Assembly: GCF_026340655.1 (NCBI RefSeq)
Contig: NZ_JAPEOZ010000001.1
Location: forward strand, 2,046,001-2,110,000
Direction: 5' to 3'
Origin: Streptomyces sp. NBC_01275
GTDB taxonomy: Bacteria > Actinomycetota > Actinomycetes > Streptomycetales > Streptomycetaceae
Length of the DNA: 64,000 nucleotides
The notes under the pieces were generated by a model that did no database searches, had not been told where the DNA came from, and saw only the letters and a program-made list of their open reading frames with translations. This document shows, piece after piece, positions 33,678-41,463 of the stretch; the first letter of the stretch is position 1; each line of letters starts with the position of its first letter. The translations under genes and the position numbers were made by a program.

Positions 33678-33753
33678 GACTGTTCTCCGTTCTCGTACGG
33701 CGGGCTTTCTTCGTGCGGTGATGCGGAGGTGCGGGTGAAGCGGGTGTGCAGGT

Positions 33754-33776
33754 GAAGCGCTTTCTTCCTGTACAGG
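33754..33776. promoter_or_regulatory. Candidate operator pair upstream of the permease operon
   Basis: GAAGCGCTTTC at 33754-33764 carries the AAGCGCTT core, and a perfect palindrome CCTGTACAGG follows at 33767-33776. Both lie 77-99 bp before the MalF-type start, in the gap after ilvD. They are candidate sites for a LacI-type or other regulator of the transport and lyase operon. Confidence 0.5.
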
Positions 33777-33834
33777 GGTGTGCCGGGGTGGCCGGCGGCG
33801 GTGCGGTGGTGCCGCGGTGCCGTGGTGCGGTGGT

Positions 33835-35580
33835 TCAGCCCGCGTACGGGTCCTGCACCTTGCCCGGGCGGGCCAGGAACTCGAAGTCGCAGCCGGTGTC
33901 GGCCTGGGTGATCTGCTCGTTGTAGAGCGCGCCGTAACCGCGTTCGTAACGGGTGGGCGGCGGTGTCCACTGCGCCCGACGCCGCTCCAACTCCTCGTCG
34001 TCCACGTTGAGTCGGAGGGAGCGGGCCTCGACGTCGAGGGTGATCGAGTCGCCCGTGCGCACCAGGGCGAGGGGTCCGCCGACGTACGACTCGGGGGCCA
34101 CGTGCAGCACGCACGCGCCGTAACTCGTCCCGCTCATGCGGGCGTCGGAGATCCGCACCATGTCCCGTACGCCCTGCTTGAGCAGGTGGTCGGGGATGGG
34201 CAGCATGCCGTACTCGGGCATGCCCGGTCCGCCCTTGGGCCCGGCGTTGCGCAGCACCAGCACACTGTCGGCTGTGATGCCCAACTCGGGTTCGTTGATG
34301 GTGCGTTGCATGGTCTGGTAGTCGTCGAAGACGACGGCGGGACCGGTGTGCTTCAGCAGGTGCTGCTCGGCGGAGATGTGCTTGATGACCGCGCCGTCCG
34401 GGCAGAGGTTGCCGCGCAGCACGGCGACCCCGCCCTCGGACGCGACGGGGTTGTCGCGCGGCCGGATGACGTCGTCGTTGTGCACCTGAGCGGTCGCGAG
34501 CTGCTCGCGCATGCTGTCGTGGGAGACCGTGGGCCGGTCCAGATGGAGCAGGTCCGGGATCCGGGAGAGGAAACCGGGGAGGCCGCCGGCGAAGTGGAAG
34601 TCCTCCATGAGGTACTTCTGGCCGCCGGGACGGACGTTGGCGAGGACGGGGACCGTGCGGGCGATGCGGTCGAAGTCGTCGAGGGTGAGCTTGACGCCGG
34701 CCCGGCCGGCCATGGCGATCAGATGGATGACGGCGTTCGTCGAACCGCCGAGGCCGAGGACGGTCGTCACCGCGTCAGTGAAGGCGTCGGCGGTGAGGAT
34801 GTCGCTCAGCTTCCGGTCCTTGTGGACCAGTTCGACGATACGCAGGCCGGCCGCCGCGGCCATCCGGTCGTGCCCGGAGTCCACGGCCGGGATGCTCGAC
34901 GCCCCCGGCACCGTCACGCCCAGCGCCTCGGCCGCGGCCGTCAGCGTGGACGCCGTGCCCATCGTCATGCAGTGGCCGGGCGAGCGGGCGAGGCCGTTCT
35001 CCAGCTCGGTCAGCTCGCAGTCGCCGATGAGGCCGGCGCGCTTGTCGTCCCAGTACTTCCACATGTCGGTGCCGGAGCCGAGGACCTCGTTGCGCCAGTG
35101 CCCCGGCAGCATCGGCCCGGCCGGCACGAAGACCGTCGGCAGGTCCGCGGTCGCCGCCCCCATGAGCAGCGCGGGCGTCGTCTTGTCGCAGCCGCCCATC
35201 AGTACGGCCCCGTCGACCGGGTAGGAGCGCAGCAGCTCCTCGGTCTCCATCGCGAGCAGGTTGCGGTAGAGCATCGGGGTCGGCTTCTGGAAGGTCTCGC
35301 TGAGCGTGGAGACCGGAAACTCCAGCGGGAAGCCGCCCGCCTGCCACACGCCCCGCTTCACGGCCTGGGCGCGGTCGCGCAGGTGGACGTGACAGGGGTT
35401 GATGTCGGACCAGGTGTTGAGGATCGCGATGACCGGCTTGCCGAGGTGCTCCTCGGGGAGGTAGCCGAGCTGGCGGGTGCGGGCGCGGTGACTGAAGGAG
35501 CGCAGACCGTCGGTGCCGTACCACTGGTGGCTTCTCAGCTCTTCCGGGCGCTTCACAGGCCGCTCGTCGAAGCGCTTCAT
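33835..35580 (-). CDS. IlvD/EDD family sugar-acid dehydratase (arabonate dehydratase-like)
   Basis: This 581-aa Fe-S dehydratase has the cluster Cys residues in DINPCHVHL, VLMGGCDKTTPALLMG and SPGHCMTMGTASTL, plus GLGGSTNAVIHLIAMAGRAGV and ISDARMSGTSYGACVLHV. The length and the SHQWYGTDGLRSFSHRAR start fit the sugar-acid branch (L-arabonate, D-xylonate or related) rather than amino acid IlvD. It overlaps the DapA-like gene by 4 bp (ATGA), so the pair may dehydrate a sugar acid and then process the 2-keto-3-deoxy product. The substrate is not certain. Confidence 0.87.
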   Translation of the reverse strand: MKRFDERPVKRPEELRSHQWYGTDGLRSFSHRARTRQLGYLPEEHLGKPVIAILNTWSDINPCHVHLRDRAQAVKRGVWQAGGFPLEFPVSTLSETFQKPTPMLYRNLLAMETEELLRSYPVDGAVLMGGCDKTTPALLMGAATADLPTVFVPAGPMLPGHWRNEVLGSGTDMWKYWDDKRAGLIGDCELTELENGLARSPGHCMTMGTASTLTAAAEALGVTVPGASSIPAVDSGHDRMAAAAGLRIVELVHKDRKLSDILTADAFTDAVTTVLGLGGSTNAVIHLIAMAGRAGVKLTLDDFDRIARTVPVLANVRPGGQKYLMEDFHFAGGLPGFLSRIPDLLHLDRPTVSHDSMREQLATAQVHNDDVIRPRDNPVASEGGVAVLRGNLCPDGAVIKHISAEQHLLKHTGPAVVFDDYQTMQRTINEPELGITADSVLVLRNAGPKGGPGMPEYGMLPIPDHLLKQGVRDMVRISDARMSGTSYGACVLHVAPESYVGGPLALVRTGDSITLDVEARSLRLNVDDEELERRRAQWTPPPTRYERGYGALYNEQITQADTGCDFEFLARPGKVQDPYAG

Positions 35581-36488
35581 ATGGACCATCCGGCGGCTAT
35601 GGCGGCGACCTCGGCACGTTCGCTCTCGGGCAAGTGCCGGCTCGGCGGGCGGACTTCGCGGCGGCACAGGCCGAGGGAGGCAAGGGCCTCCTTGACGACG
35701 GTGACGTTGTTGGCGGAGCCGTTGGCGGCGCGCAGCTCCTCGAACCGCCTGATCTGTTCCCACACTTTCATCGCGGCGGGATAGTCCCCTGATCGAAGCG
35801 CTTCGATCATGTTCAGCGAAACGGACGGCGCGACGTTCACCAGCCCGGAGGTGAAGCCGGTGGCGCCCGCGGAGAAGTAGGAGGGGGCGTAGGGCTCGGC
35901 GAGGCCGGCGACCCAGACGAACCGTTCCAGCCCCGCGTCGCGTGCGAAGGCGGCGAAGCGGGAGGCGTCCGGGACGGCGTACTTGACGCCGATGACGTTC
36001 GGGCAGTCGTCGGCGAGTTCGGCGAGGCGCTCGCCGTGCAGCTGGGCGTTGCGGATGTACGGGACGACGCCCAGCTCGGGCACGGCCTCGGCGATGGCGC
36101 GGTGGTAGTCGACCCAGCCGCTCTGCGAGACGTACGGGTGCACGGGCTGGTGGACCATCACCATCTGGGCGCCCCGTTCGGCCGCGTGCCGGGCGGAGGC
36201 CACGGCGGTCGGCACGTCGTGTCCGACGCCGACCAGGATCACGGCCCGCCCGCCGGCCTCGTCCAGGGTCGACTCCGTGACCAGGCGGCGCTCTTCGGGG
36301 GTGAGGGCGTAGAACTCGCCGGTGTTGCCGTTGGGGGTGAGGGTGGTGATCCCGCCGTCGAGCAGCCGGCGCAGCAGAGCCCGGTGGGCCTGCTGGTCGA
36401 CGGCGCCGTCCTCGGCGAACGGGGTCACCGGGATGGCCACCACGTCGGCCAGGGCCGTACGCTGGGTCTCGAACGCCACGCCGCTCAT
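35577..36488 (-). CDS. DapA-superfamily lyase or dehydratase, sugar-acid type
   Basis: This 303-aa TIM barrel shows TPNGNTGEFYALTPEER (substrate carboxylate loop), the catalytic Tyr in VVPYIRNAQ and the Schiff-base Lys in VIGVKYAVPDASRF. The features fit a 2-keto-3-deoxy sugar-acid aldolase or dehydratase rather than lysine-pathway DapA. It lies between a GntR gene and ilvD with 4-bp overlaps on both sides. It probably handles the product of the IlvD enzyme. Confidence 0.85.
   Translation of the reverse strand: MSGVAFETQRTALADVVAIPVTPFAEDGAVDQQAHRALLRRLLDGGITTLTPNGNTGEFYALTPEERRLVTESTLDEAGGRAVILVGVGHDVPTAVASARHAAERGAQMVMVHQPVHPYVSQSGWVDYHRAIAEAVPELGVVPYIRNAQLHGERLAELADDCPNVIGVKYAVPDASRFAAFARDAGLERFVWVAGLAEPYAPSYFSAGATGFTSGLVNVAPSVSLNMIEALRSGDYPAAMKVWEQIRRFEELRAANGSANNVTVVKEALASLGLCRREVRPPSRHLPESERAEVAAIAAGWSI
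35790..35809. promoter_or_regulatory. Perfect 20-bp palindrome inside the DapA-like gene
   Basis: TGATCGAAGCGCTTCGATCA is a perfect palindrome with the AAGCGCTT core, inside the coding region for MIEALRSG. Its core matches those at 33755 and 35570. It may be an internal operator or a codon coincidence. Confidence 0.35.
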
Positions 36489-37201
36489 TCCTGACCGTCC
36501 TCTCCCTGGACCTCGGACCGCGCGTCGGGCTGTGCGCCGGGCTGTGTGTCTGACTGCGCGTCGGACTGCGCGTCGGGGAAGGCTCGTTGCACGAACGACG
36601 CGATGTGGGCGTGCAGTGCACCGGCCGCGCCGTCCGCGTCGCCCGCCAGCGCGAGCCGCAGGATCTCCCGGTGCTCGCCGGCCTCCCGCTCCCAGGAGGG
36701 CGAGGCGGCCCAGGCGACGGCGGACACGAGAGCGGCCTGGTCGCGGACCTCGTCGAGCATCCGGCCGAGCAGCGGGTTGCCGCACGGCAGATACAGGGCG
36801 CGGTGGAACTCCCGGTTCGCCAGCGACCGTTCGGCCGTGTCGGCGGCGTCGTCGGCCCTGGTCAGCGCATCCCGGGCGGCGTCCAGGGAAGCCCCGCGCC
36901 GCACGGCCCGCTTGAGCGCCTCGGGTTCGAGGAGCAGCCGGACGTCATAGACCTCGCGCGCCATGTCCGCGTCCACCATGCGCACCGTGACGCCCTTGTA
37001 CTGGCTCATGACGACCAGTCCGGTGCCGGCCAGGGTCTTGAGCGCCTCGCGCACCGGGGTCTTGGACACCCCGAACTGCGCGGCGACCTCGGTCTCGACC
37101 AGGGCCTGACCCGGCGTCAACTGCCCGGTGAGGATGCGGCGTTTGATCTCCTCCAGCACGTACTGCGTGCGGGACGGGATCGGCGTGGGCACAGAGGTCA
37201 T
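36485..37201 (-). CDS. GntR/FadR-type regulator (FCD domain)
   Basis: This 238-aa regulator has an N-terminal winged helix (TQYVLEEIKRRILTGQLTPGQALVETEVAAQFGVSKTPVREALKTLAGTGLV) and a C-terminal FCD effector domain (REVYDVRLLLEPEALKRAV, NREFHRALYLPCGNPLLGRMLDEV). FCD domains bind small organic acids. It starts at the ATG at 37201 with GAGAGG 5 bp upstream and overlaps the DapA-like gene by 4 bp, so it likely controls the sugar-acid genes behind it. The C-terminal tail AQSDAQSDTQPGAQPDARSE is a 12-bp minisatellite product. Confidence 0.9.
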   Translation of the reverse strand: MTSVPTPIPSRTQYVLEEIKRRILTGQLTPGQALVETEVAAQFGVSKTPVREALKTLAGTGLVVMSQYKGVTVRMVDADMAREVYDVRLLLEPEALKRAVRRGASLDAARDALTRADDAADTAERSLANREFHRALYLPCGNPLLGRMLDEVRDQAALVSAVAWAASPSWEREAGEHREILRLALAGDADGAAGALHAHIASFVQRAFPDAQSDAQSDTQPGAQPDARSEVQGEDGQE

Positions 37202-37243
37202 GCGCGCCTCTCGGATCTCACGGATCACGGATCTCGGATCGGA

Positions 37244-37285
37244 TCTCACATATCGCGTCTCACATATCGCGTCTCATATATGACG
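37244..37285. repeat. Three tandem 14-bp repeats upstream of the GntR gene
   Basis: TCTCACATATCGCG occurs at 37244-37257 and 37258-37271, followed by the variant TCTCATATATGACG at 37272-37285. They lie 43-84 bp upstream of the regulator start and are AT-richer than the surroundings, so they are candidate binding sites for the GntR protein. Confidence 0.5.
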
Positions 37286-37362
37286 TACGAAGTGCGACGG
37301 GTTGAAGGTAGGAGCGCCTCTGTGTTTCGTCAATGCTTCTGACAAAGGAAGTGAAGGTTGCG

Positions 37363-38124
37363 TCAGAGGGGGATGGTCTCGCCCTCGCGTGCGGTGCGGG
37401 TCGGGCCGCCGAACGCGCTCTCGGCGCGGGCGGTCGCCGCCTTCCGGGTCAGCGTGGGCCCGACATGGGTGACGTACAGCTCGCGCACCCCCGCCTTGCG
37501 GGCCGCGTCGCCGGCGTCCTCCGGCGTGAGATGGACCCGCTGTTCCCGTTCGCCTTCGCGATGCTCGTCGAGGTCCGCCTCGCACAGGAACAGGTCGGCC
37601 CCGGAGGCGAGTTCGGTGAGCGCGTCGCACGGCCCGCTGTCCCCGGAGTACGCGAGCACGCTCCCCTGGCACTCCACGCGCAGTCCGTACGCCTCGGTGT
37701 CGTGCGCCACCGCGCGCGAGGTGAGGCGCAGGTTCCAGTGCCGTACGGTGTGCCCGTCGTACAGGGGCCTGAAGTCGAGGAAGCTGCTCAGAAAGCGTAT
37801 GTCCGACCGCCCGAGGAAGCCCGCGACGCGGCGGGCGCAGTCGAGCGGCGCGTACACCGGGATCGGGGCCGGCGGGGTCATCCCGCCGTAGGCGAACGCA
37901 TAGGCGGCGGCGAGGAGATCGGCGCTGTGGTCGGCGTGCAGATGCGAGATCCAGATCGCCGTGAGCCGGTCGGGATCCGTGTGCCGCTGCAACTCGGCGA
38001 ACGTACCGGGCCCCGCGTCCATCCACACCTCGGCACCCGCCCCGCGCAGCAGATAGCCGGAGCAGGGGCGGCCCGGCCCCGGGTGCGGGGAGGCGGTGCC
38101 GAGGACGGTGAGACTGAGGGGCAT
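37363..38124 (-). CDS. MBL-fold metallo-hydrolase (RNase Z-like)
   Basis: This 253-aa protein has the metallo-beta-lactamase motif WISHLHADHSADLL and further zinc ligands in YSGDSGPCDALTEL and LYVTHVGPT. It starts MPLSLTVLGTASPHPGPGRPCSGYLL, as in cytoplasmic RNase Z-like and related phosphodiesterases. The exact substrate is unknown. It is monocistronic. The RNase Z proper of actinobacteria is longer, so a paralogue is more likely. Confidence 0.85.
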   Translation of the reverse strand: MPLSLTVLGTASPHPGPGRPCSGYLLRGAGAEVWMDAGPGTFAELQRHTDPDRLTAIWISHLHADHSADLLAAAYAFAYGGMTPPAPIPVYAPLDCARRVAGFLGRSDIRFLSSFLDFRPLYDGHTVRHWNLRLTSRAVAHDTEAYGLRVECQGSVLAYSGDSGPCDALTELASGADLFLCEADLDEHREGEREQRVHLTPEDAGDAARKAGVRELYVTHVGPTLTRKAATARAESAFGGPTRTAREGETIPL

Positions 38125-38220
38125 GGTGGCGAGCGTACGTTTCGCCTCCGCCGGGCGCGCCGTGTTTACGTCCGTCTACGGCAACGTCATGGGCCCGTCT
38201 ACGCCCGGCTCGTTGGACCG

Positions 38221-38350
38221 TCCAGAACATCCGGCACGTCCGGCACGCCCGGAACAGCCGGCACGCCCGAGCCGGATCAGGCTCGGCCACGCGTCCGCTC
38301 GGCCACGCGCCCGAGCCCGATCACGTCCGTCCGAGCGTCCAGCCCGGATC
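38221..38350. repeat. Degenerate CGGCACGCCCG-type repeats
   Basis: Short, imperfect repeats such as CATCCGGCACGTCCGGCACG and AGCCGGCACGCCCGAGC, then CTCGGCCACGCGTCCG and CTCGGCCACGCGCCCG, fill the gap between the MBL-fold gene and the TIGR03086-type gene. No gene is evident here. Confidence 0.5.
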
Positions 38351-38365
38351 ACTCCCGCCCAGACG

Positions 38366-38953
38366 TCAGCCCGGATCGCGCCCGCTCAGGCCGACCGCCC
38401 GGTCCAGCAGCGGGGCGTCGTCCGGGACCGGCACGACGGGGCCGAAGATGCCGCCCCCGCCGTCCGGGTCGTCGGCGGCCGCCCGCAGGAAGCCGTACGA
38501 CGCCTGCAGCGCGGCCGGGTCGGGCGTGTACTCCTGGCCGGTGGCCCGGGCGAGGTCCCAGCCGTGGATCACCAGTTCGTCCACGGCGACGGCGCCCGCG
38601 ACCGCGCCGGGCAGGTCGAGGCCGCCCGCCCGGGTCAGGCCGGTCCAGGCGGCCGGGTCGCGCCAGGCCTCGGCGAGTGCGTCGAGGACCTCGGGCAGCT
38701 CCTCGCGCCAGCCGGGCCCGATGTCCGGCGCGGCGGCGTCGGGCGGGGTGTCGGTCGTGAGCCCCAGGTCCTTGCGGGCCGCGTCACGGAAGGCGACGGC
38801 GAGGCCGGCGAGGTGGCCGAGCATGTTGCGCACGGCGCAGCCCGGGCAGGGCGTGCCGTGCGCGAGCTGCTCGTCCCGGACGCCCGCCGCGAGGCGCGCC
38901 ACGATCCGGGTCTGGGGGCCGAGGTCGAGAGTGGTGGTCGTCGTGTCGGTCAT
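38366..38953 (-). CDS. TIGR03086-family protein (DinB/maleylpyruvate isomerase-like fold)
   Basis: This 195-aa protein shows GTPCPGCAVRNMLGHLAGLAVAFRDAA and AVAVDELVIHGWDLARATGQ, the metal-binding His pattern of the TIGR03086/mycothiol-dependent maleylpyruvate isomerase-like four-helix bundle. Members may bind a metal and mycothiol, but the reaction is unknown. The ATG at 38953 is the only reasonable start. No link to the neighbouring genes is evident. Confidence 0.83.
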   Translation of the reverse strand: MTDTTTTTLDLGPQTRIVARLAAGVRDEQLAHGTPCPGCAVRNMLGHLAGLAVAFRDAARKDLGLTTDTPPDAAAPDIGPGWREELPEVLDALAEAWRDPAAWTGLTRAGGLDLPGAVAGAVAVDELVIHGWDLARATGQEYTPDPAALQASYGFLRAAADDPDGGGGIFGPVVPVPDDAPLLDRAVGLSGRDPG

Positions 38954-39122
38954 GCAGGGTGGACTGCCCGGGCCCCCGAAACTCATCGCCGGTCGACCGT
39001 CACCCGCCGAAATCCGGCCGAATCCGCAGGGAAGGACGGGAAGGACAGGGAGGGCGGAACGCCTGGCCCCGACGACAAGGCCGGGCCGGACGCCCCCGAA
39101 GCACGGACGGACCACCACCCGG

Positions 39123-40295
39123 TCAGCGTGCCGCCAGCGCCTCCCGTACGGCCGCCAGGTCCGCGTCCGACGCCAGCCCCGCGTGATACAGCCGGATCTC
39201 CGTCGCGCCGAGCTCACGCGCGCGTGCCGTGTCGGCCGCGAGGGTCGCCGGGCTGCCGCCCATGCCGGAGACGACGCCGAAGTTGGCGGCGACGACCGCG
39301 CCCTCGCGGCGCTGCTCGGCGAACGGGGTCAGCAGACCGGGCCCACCCGCGCAGGGCACGACGACGCCGTCCGCGACGGACAGGATGTGCGCGGGGTCGA
39401 CGCCCGGGTTGGCGCCGACGTGGTGGGTCACGGGGTCGGCGTGCAGCAGGACCTGGAAGCCCTGGGGTGCGGCGGCCCGGACGGCGGCGACGGCGGTCTC
39501 CTGAAGGGTGCGGGCCCTGTCGTCGCGCCACGCGCGCGTGCCCGCCGCCGTCTCCGCCCCGAGCAGCTTCTCGACCCCCGCCCAGCCTCCGTCGTCCGAC
39601 GCCCCCTGCCACAACGGCTCCAGCGCGTCCCGTACGGCGGCGGCGAGCGCGTCGGCGTCCAGGCCCTGTGCGCCGTAGCCGGCCCGGCAGACGGGGCAGA
39701 AGCAGAGCGCCATGAGGTACTGGCCGGCGTCCCCGAGGCCGACGCCGGCGGTCTTGTCGTGGGCGTGCAGGTGCTGGAGGCCGTACCAGCCGAGGGACTC
39801 GAGTTCCGTGCCGCTCGCACCGGGGCGTACGGCGGCCTCGGCGGCGAGGTCGACGAGGTACGCGCGTGTGGCGGGCTGCGCGATGCAGGGGGCCCATGGG
39901 TAGCGGTCGCCGTAGGCGTTGACGACGGAGGTGTCCGGGTGCTCGGCGCCCAGGCGGGAGTTGTGGGCGAGGACCACCCAGGTGTGCACCTCCAGGCCGG
40001 CCTGCGCGAGCGCGGCGGCGGCCTCGCCGTAGGCGTCGCCGGGGGCCCAGTCGCCGGCCGGGTAGGGGCGCAGGGCGCGGCCCTTCCAGCGGGCGTCCCT
40101 CGGGTCCGTGGGGTAGAGCACGGCCGCGTGCTCGGCGGTGACGATGCGGTGGCGCGGGTGGCGGGGGGTGAGGGCGCGGGTGGAGTGGTAGGCGGCGGCG
40201 AGGGTCACCTGCTCCACGCCGAGCGCGGCGATGCGGGCCGGGGCCTCGGGGTCGCCGGTGACGTCCCAGGGGTAGACGAAGGTCGACGCCTTCAC
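39123..40295 (-). CDS. Unknown protein, possibly a TIM-barrel glycosidase-like enzyme, coupled to kdgD
   Basis: This 390-aa cytoplasmic protein is not confidently recognised. Alternating hydrophobic strands and motifs such as MKASTFVYPWDV, LEVHTWVVLAHNSR, GLQHLHAHDK and LMALCFCPVCRAGYG suggest a TIM barrel; the CFCPVC Cys cluster recalls the CxCxxC loop of some glycoside-hydrolase-like families. It overlaps kdgD by 4 bp (ATGA), so it is likely made with it and may act on a galacturonate-derived compound. A catalytic role is an inference; no active site can be named. Confidence 0.6.
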   Translation of the reverse strand: MKASTFVYPWDVTGDPEAPARIAALGVEQVTLAAAYHSTRALTPRHPRHRIVTAEHAAVLYPTDPRDARWKGRALRPYPAGDWAPGDAYGEAAAALAQAGLEVHTWVVLAHNSRLGAEHPDTSVVNAYGDRYPWAPCIAQPATRAYLVDLAAEAAVRPGASGTELESLGWYGLQHLHAHDKTAGVGLGDAGQYLMALCFCPVCRAGYGAQGLDADALAAAVRDALEPLWQGASDDGGWAGVEKLLGAETAAGTRAWRDDRARTLQETAVAAVRAAAPQGFQVLLHADPVTHHVGANPGVDPAHILSVADGVVVPCAGGPGLLTPFAEQRREGAVVAANFGVVSGMGGSPATLAADTARARELGATEIRLYHAGLASDADLAAVREALAAR

Positions 40296-41236
40296 CGAGT
40301 CTCCTCCTCCAGCAGCGCGTAGCCGCGTTCGATCAGTTGAGCGAGTTGCTTGAGGTGATCCTCGCTCGGTTCGTGCAGCGGCGGGCGGACTTCGCCCACG
40401 TCGAGGCCGCGCAGCCGGACGCCCGCCTTGACGAGGGCGACGGCGTAGCCGCGGCCCTGGGCGCGCAGGGCGACGAACGGGCCGTAGAAGCCGTCCAGCA
40501 GCCGGTGGACGGTGGCGTCGTCGCCGGTGGCGAGCGCCCGGTGGAAGGCGAGGGCGATCTCGGGGGCGAAGCAGAACACGGCGGAGGAGTAGAGGGTGAC
40601 GCCGAGGGCGCGGTAGGCGAGCTGGGTCTGCTCGGCGGTCGGCAGTCCGTTGAAGTAGAGGAAGTCGCCGGGGACCTCGGTCCGGACGGCGCTGACGATC
40701 CGCTGCATCAGGTCGAGGTCGCCGAGGCCGTCCTTGAGGCCGATGACGCCCTCGGTGCGGGCGAGCTCCACGACCGTCTCCGGGGTGAAGACGGCGTTGT
40801 CGCGCTGGTAGACGATGACGGGGAGGGGGGTCGCGGCCGCCACCTCCCGGTAGTGGCGCAGCAGCCCCTCCTGCCCGGCGAGCACGAGGTAGGGCGGCAG
40901 GGCGAGCAGCCCGTCCGCTCCGGCGTCCTGCGCGAGCCGGGCGTACCGCACGGCGAGCGCGGTGCCGTAGCCGACGCCCGCGACGACCGGGACCCGCCCG
41001 TCGGTCTCCGCCACGGCCGCCCGCACACAGCGCTCGAACTCCTCCGGGTCGAGTGCGTGGAACTCCCCGGTGCCGCAGCAGGCGAAGACGGCCGCCGCCC
41101 CGGCCTCGACCCCGCGGCGGACGTGCGCGCGGTAGGCGTCGAGATCGAGGGAGCCGTCGGGGCCGTAGGCCGTGACGGGGAAGAACAGCGGTCCGCTGGG
41201 GACGCGGAGGCGGGCGGCGAGGGGGGCTGGCGTCAC
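40292..41236 (-). CDS. kdgD: 5-dehydro-4-deoxyglucarate dehydratase (KdgD-like)
   Basis: This 314-aa DapA-superfamily enzyme is expected to convert 5-dehydro-4-deoxyglucarate to 2-oxoglutarate semialdehyde with loss of water and CO2. Family marks are PSGPLFFPVTAYGPDGSLD, FACCGTGEFHALDPEEFE, VIVYQRDNAVFTP (catalytic Tyr) and GVIGLKDGLGDLDLMQ (Schiff-base Lys). I chose the GTG at 41236 because GGGAG lies 5 bp upstream; ATGs at 41272 and 41290 lie within the repeats. Its product is the substrate of the dehydrogenase at 1834-3363. Confidence 0.88.
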   Translation of the reverse strand: MTPAPLAARLRVPSGPLFFPVTAYGPDGSLDLDAYRAHVRRGVEAGAAAVFACCGTGEFHALDPEEFERCVRAAVAETDGRVPVVAGVGYGTALAVRYARLAQDAGADGLLALPPYLVLAGQEGLLRHYREVAAATPLPVIVYQRDNAVFTPETVVELARTEGVIGLKDGLGDLDLMQRIVSAVRTEVPGDFLYFNGLPTAEQTQLAYRALGVTLYSSAVFCFAPEIALAFHRALATGDDATVHRLLDGFYGPFVALRAQGRGYAVALVKAGVRLRGLDVGEVRPPLHEPSEDHLKQLAQLIERGYALLEEETR

Positions 41237-41247
41237 GGGCTCTCCCG

Positions 41248-41284
41248 GTCCATATTCTTGAGCAGCGTCCATATTCCTGAACAG
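41248..41284. promoter_or_regulatory. Direct repeats upstream of kdgD, candidate operator
   Basis: GTCCATATTCTTGAGCAG at 41248-41265 and GTCCATATTCCTGAACAG at 41267-41284 differ at two positions and are 19 bp apart. The reverse complement TGTTCAGGAATAT resembles TGTTCAGCATAT at the IclR/dehydrogenase promoter (around 3420-3431), which suggests shared regulation. Confidence 0.5.
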
Positions 41285-41463
41285 GCCCACGCTAAGGCGA
41301 CCGATCTGGCCGGGTCAAGCACGGCAACCCCTCAGACACCAGCAGTTTTGCCGCTCCTGTAGGACACTTGACGGGTGTCGCCGCCGCTCCTTAGCGTGTC
41401 CACGCATGTGAACCACGGCCATGCATGCGTCCACTCAGTCAAGTGATCCAAGGAGACCCGAGG

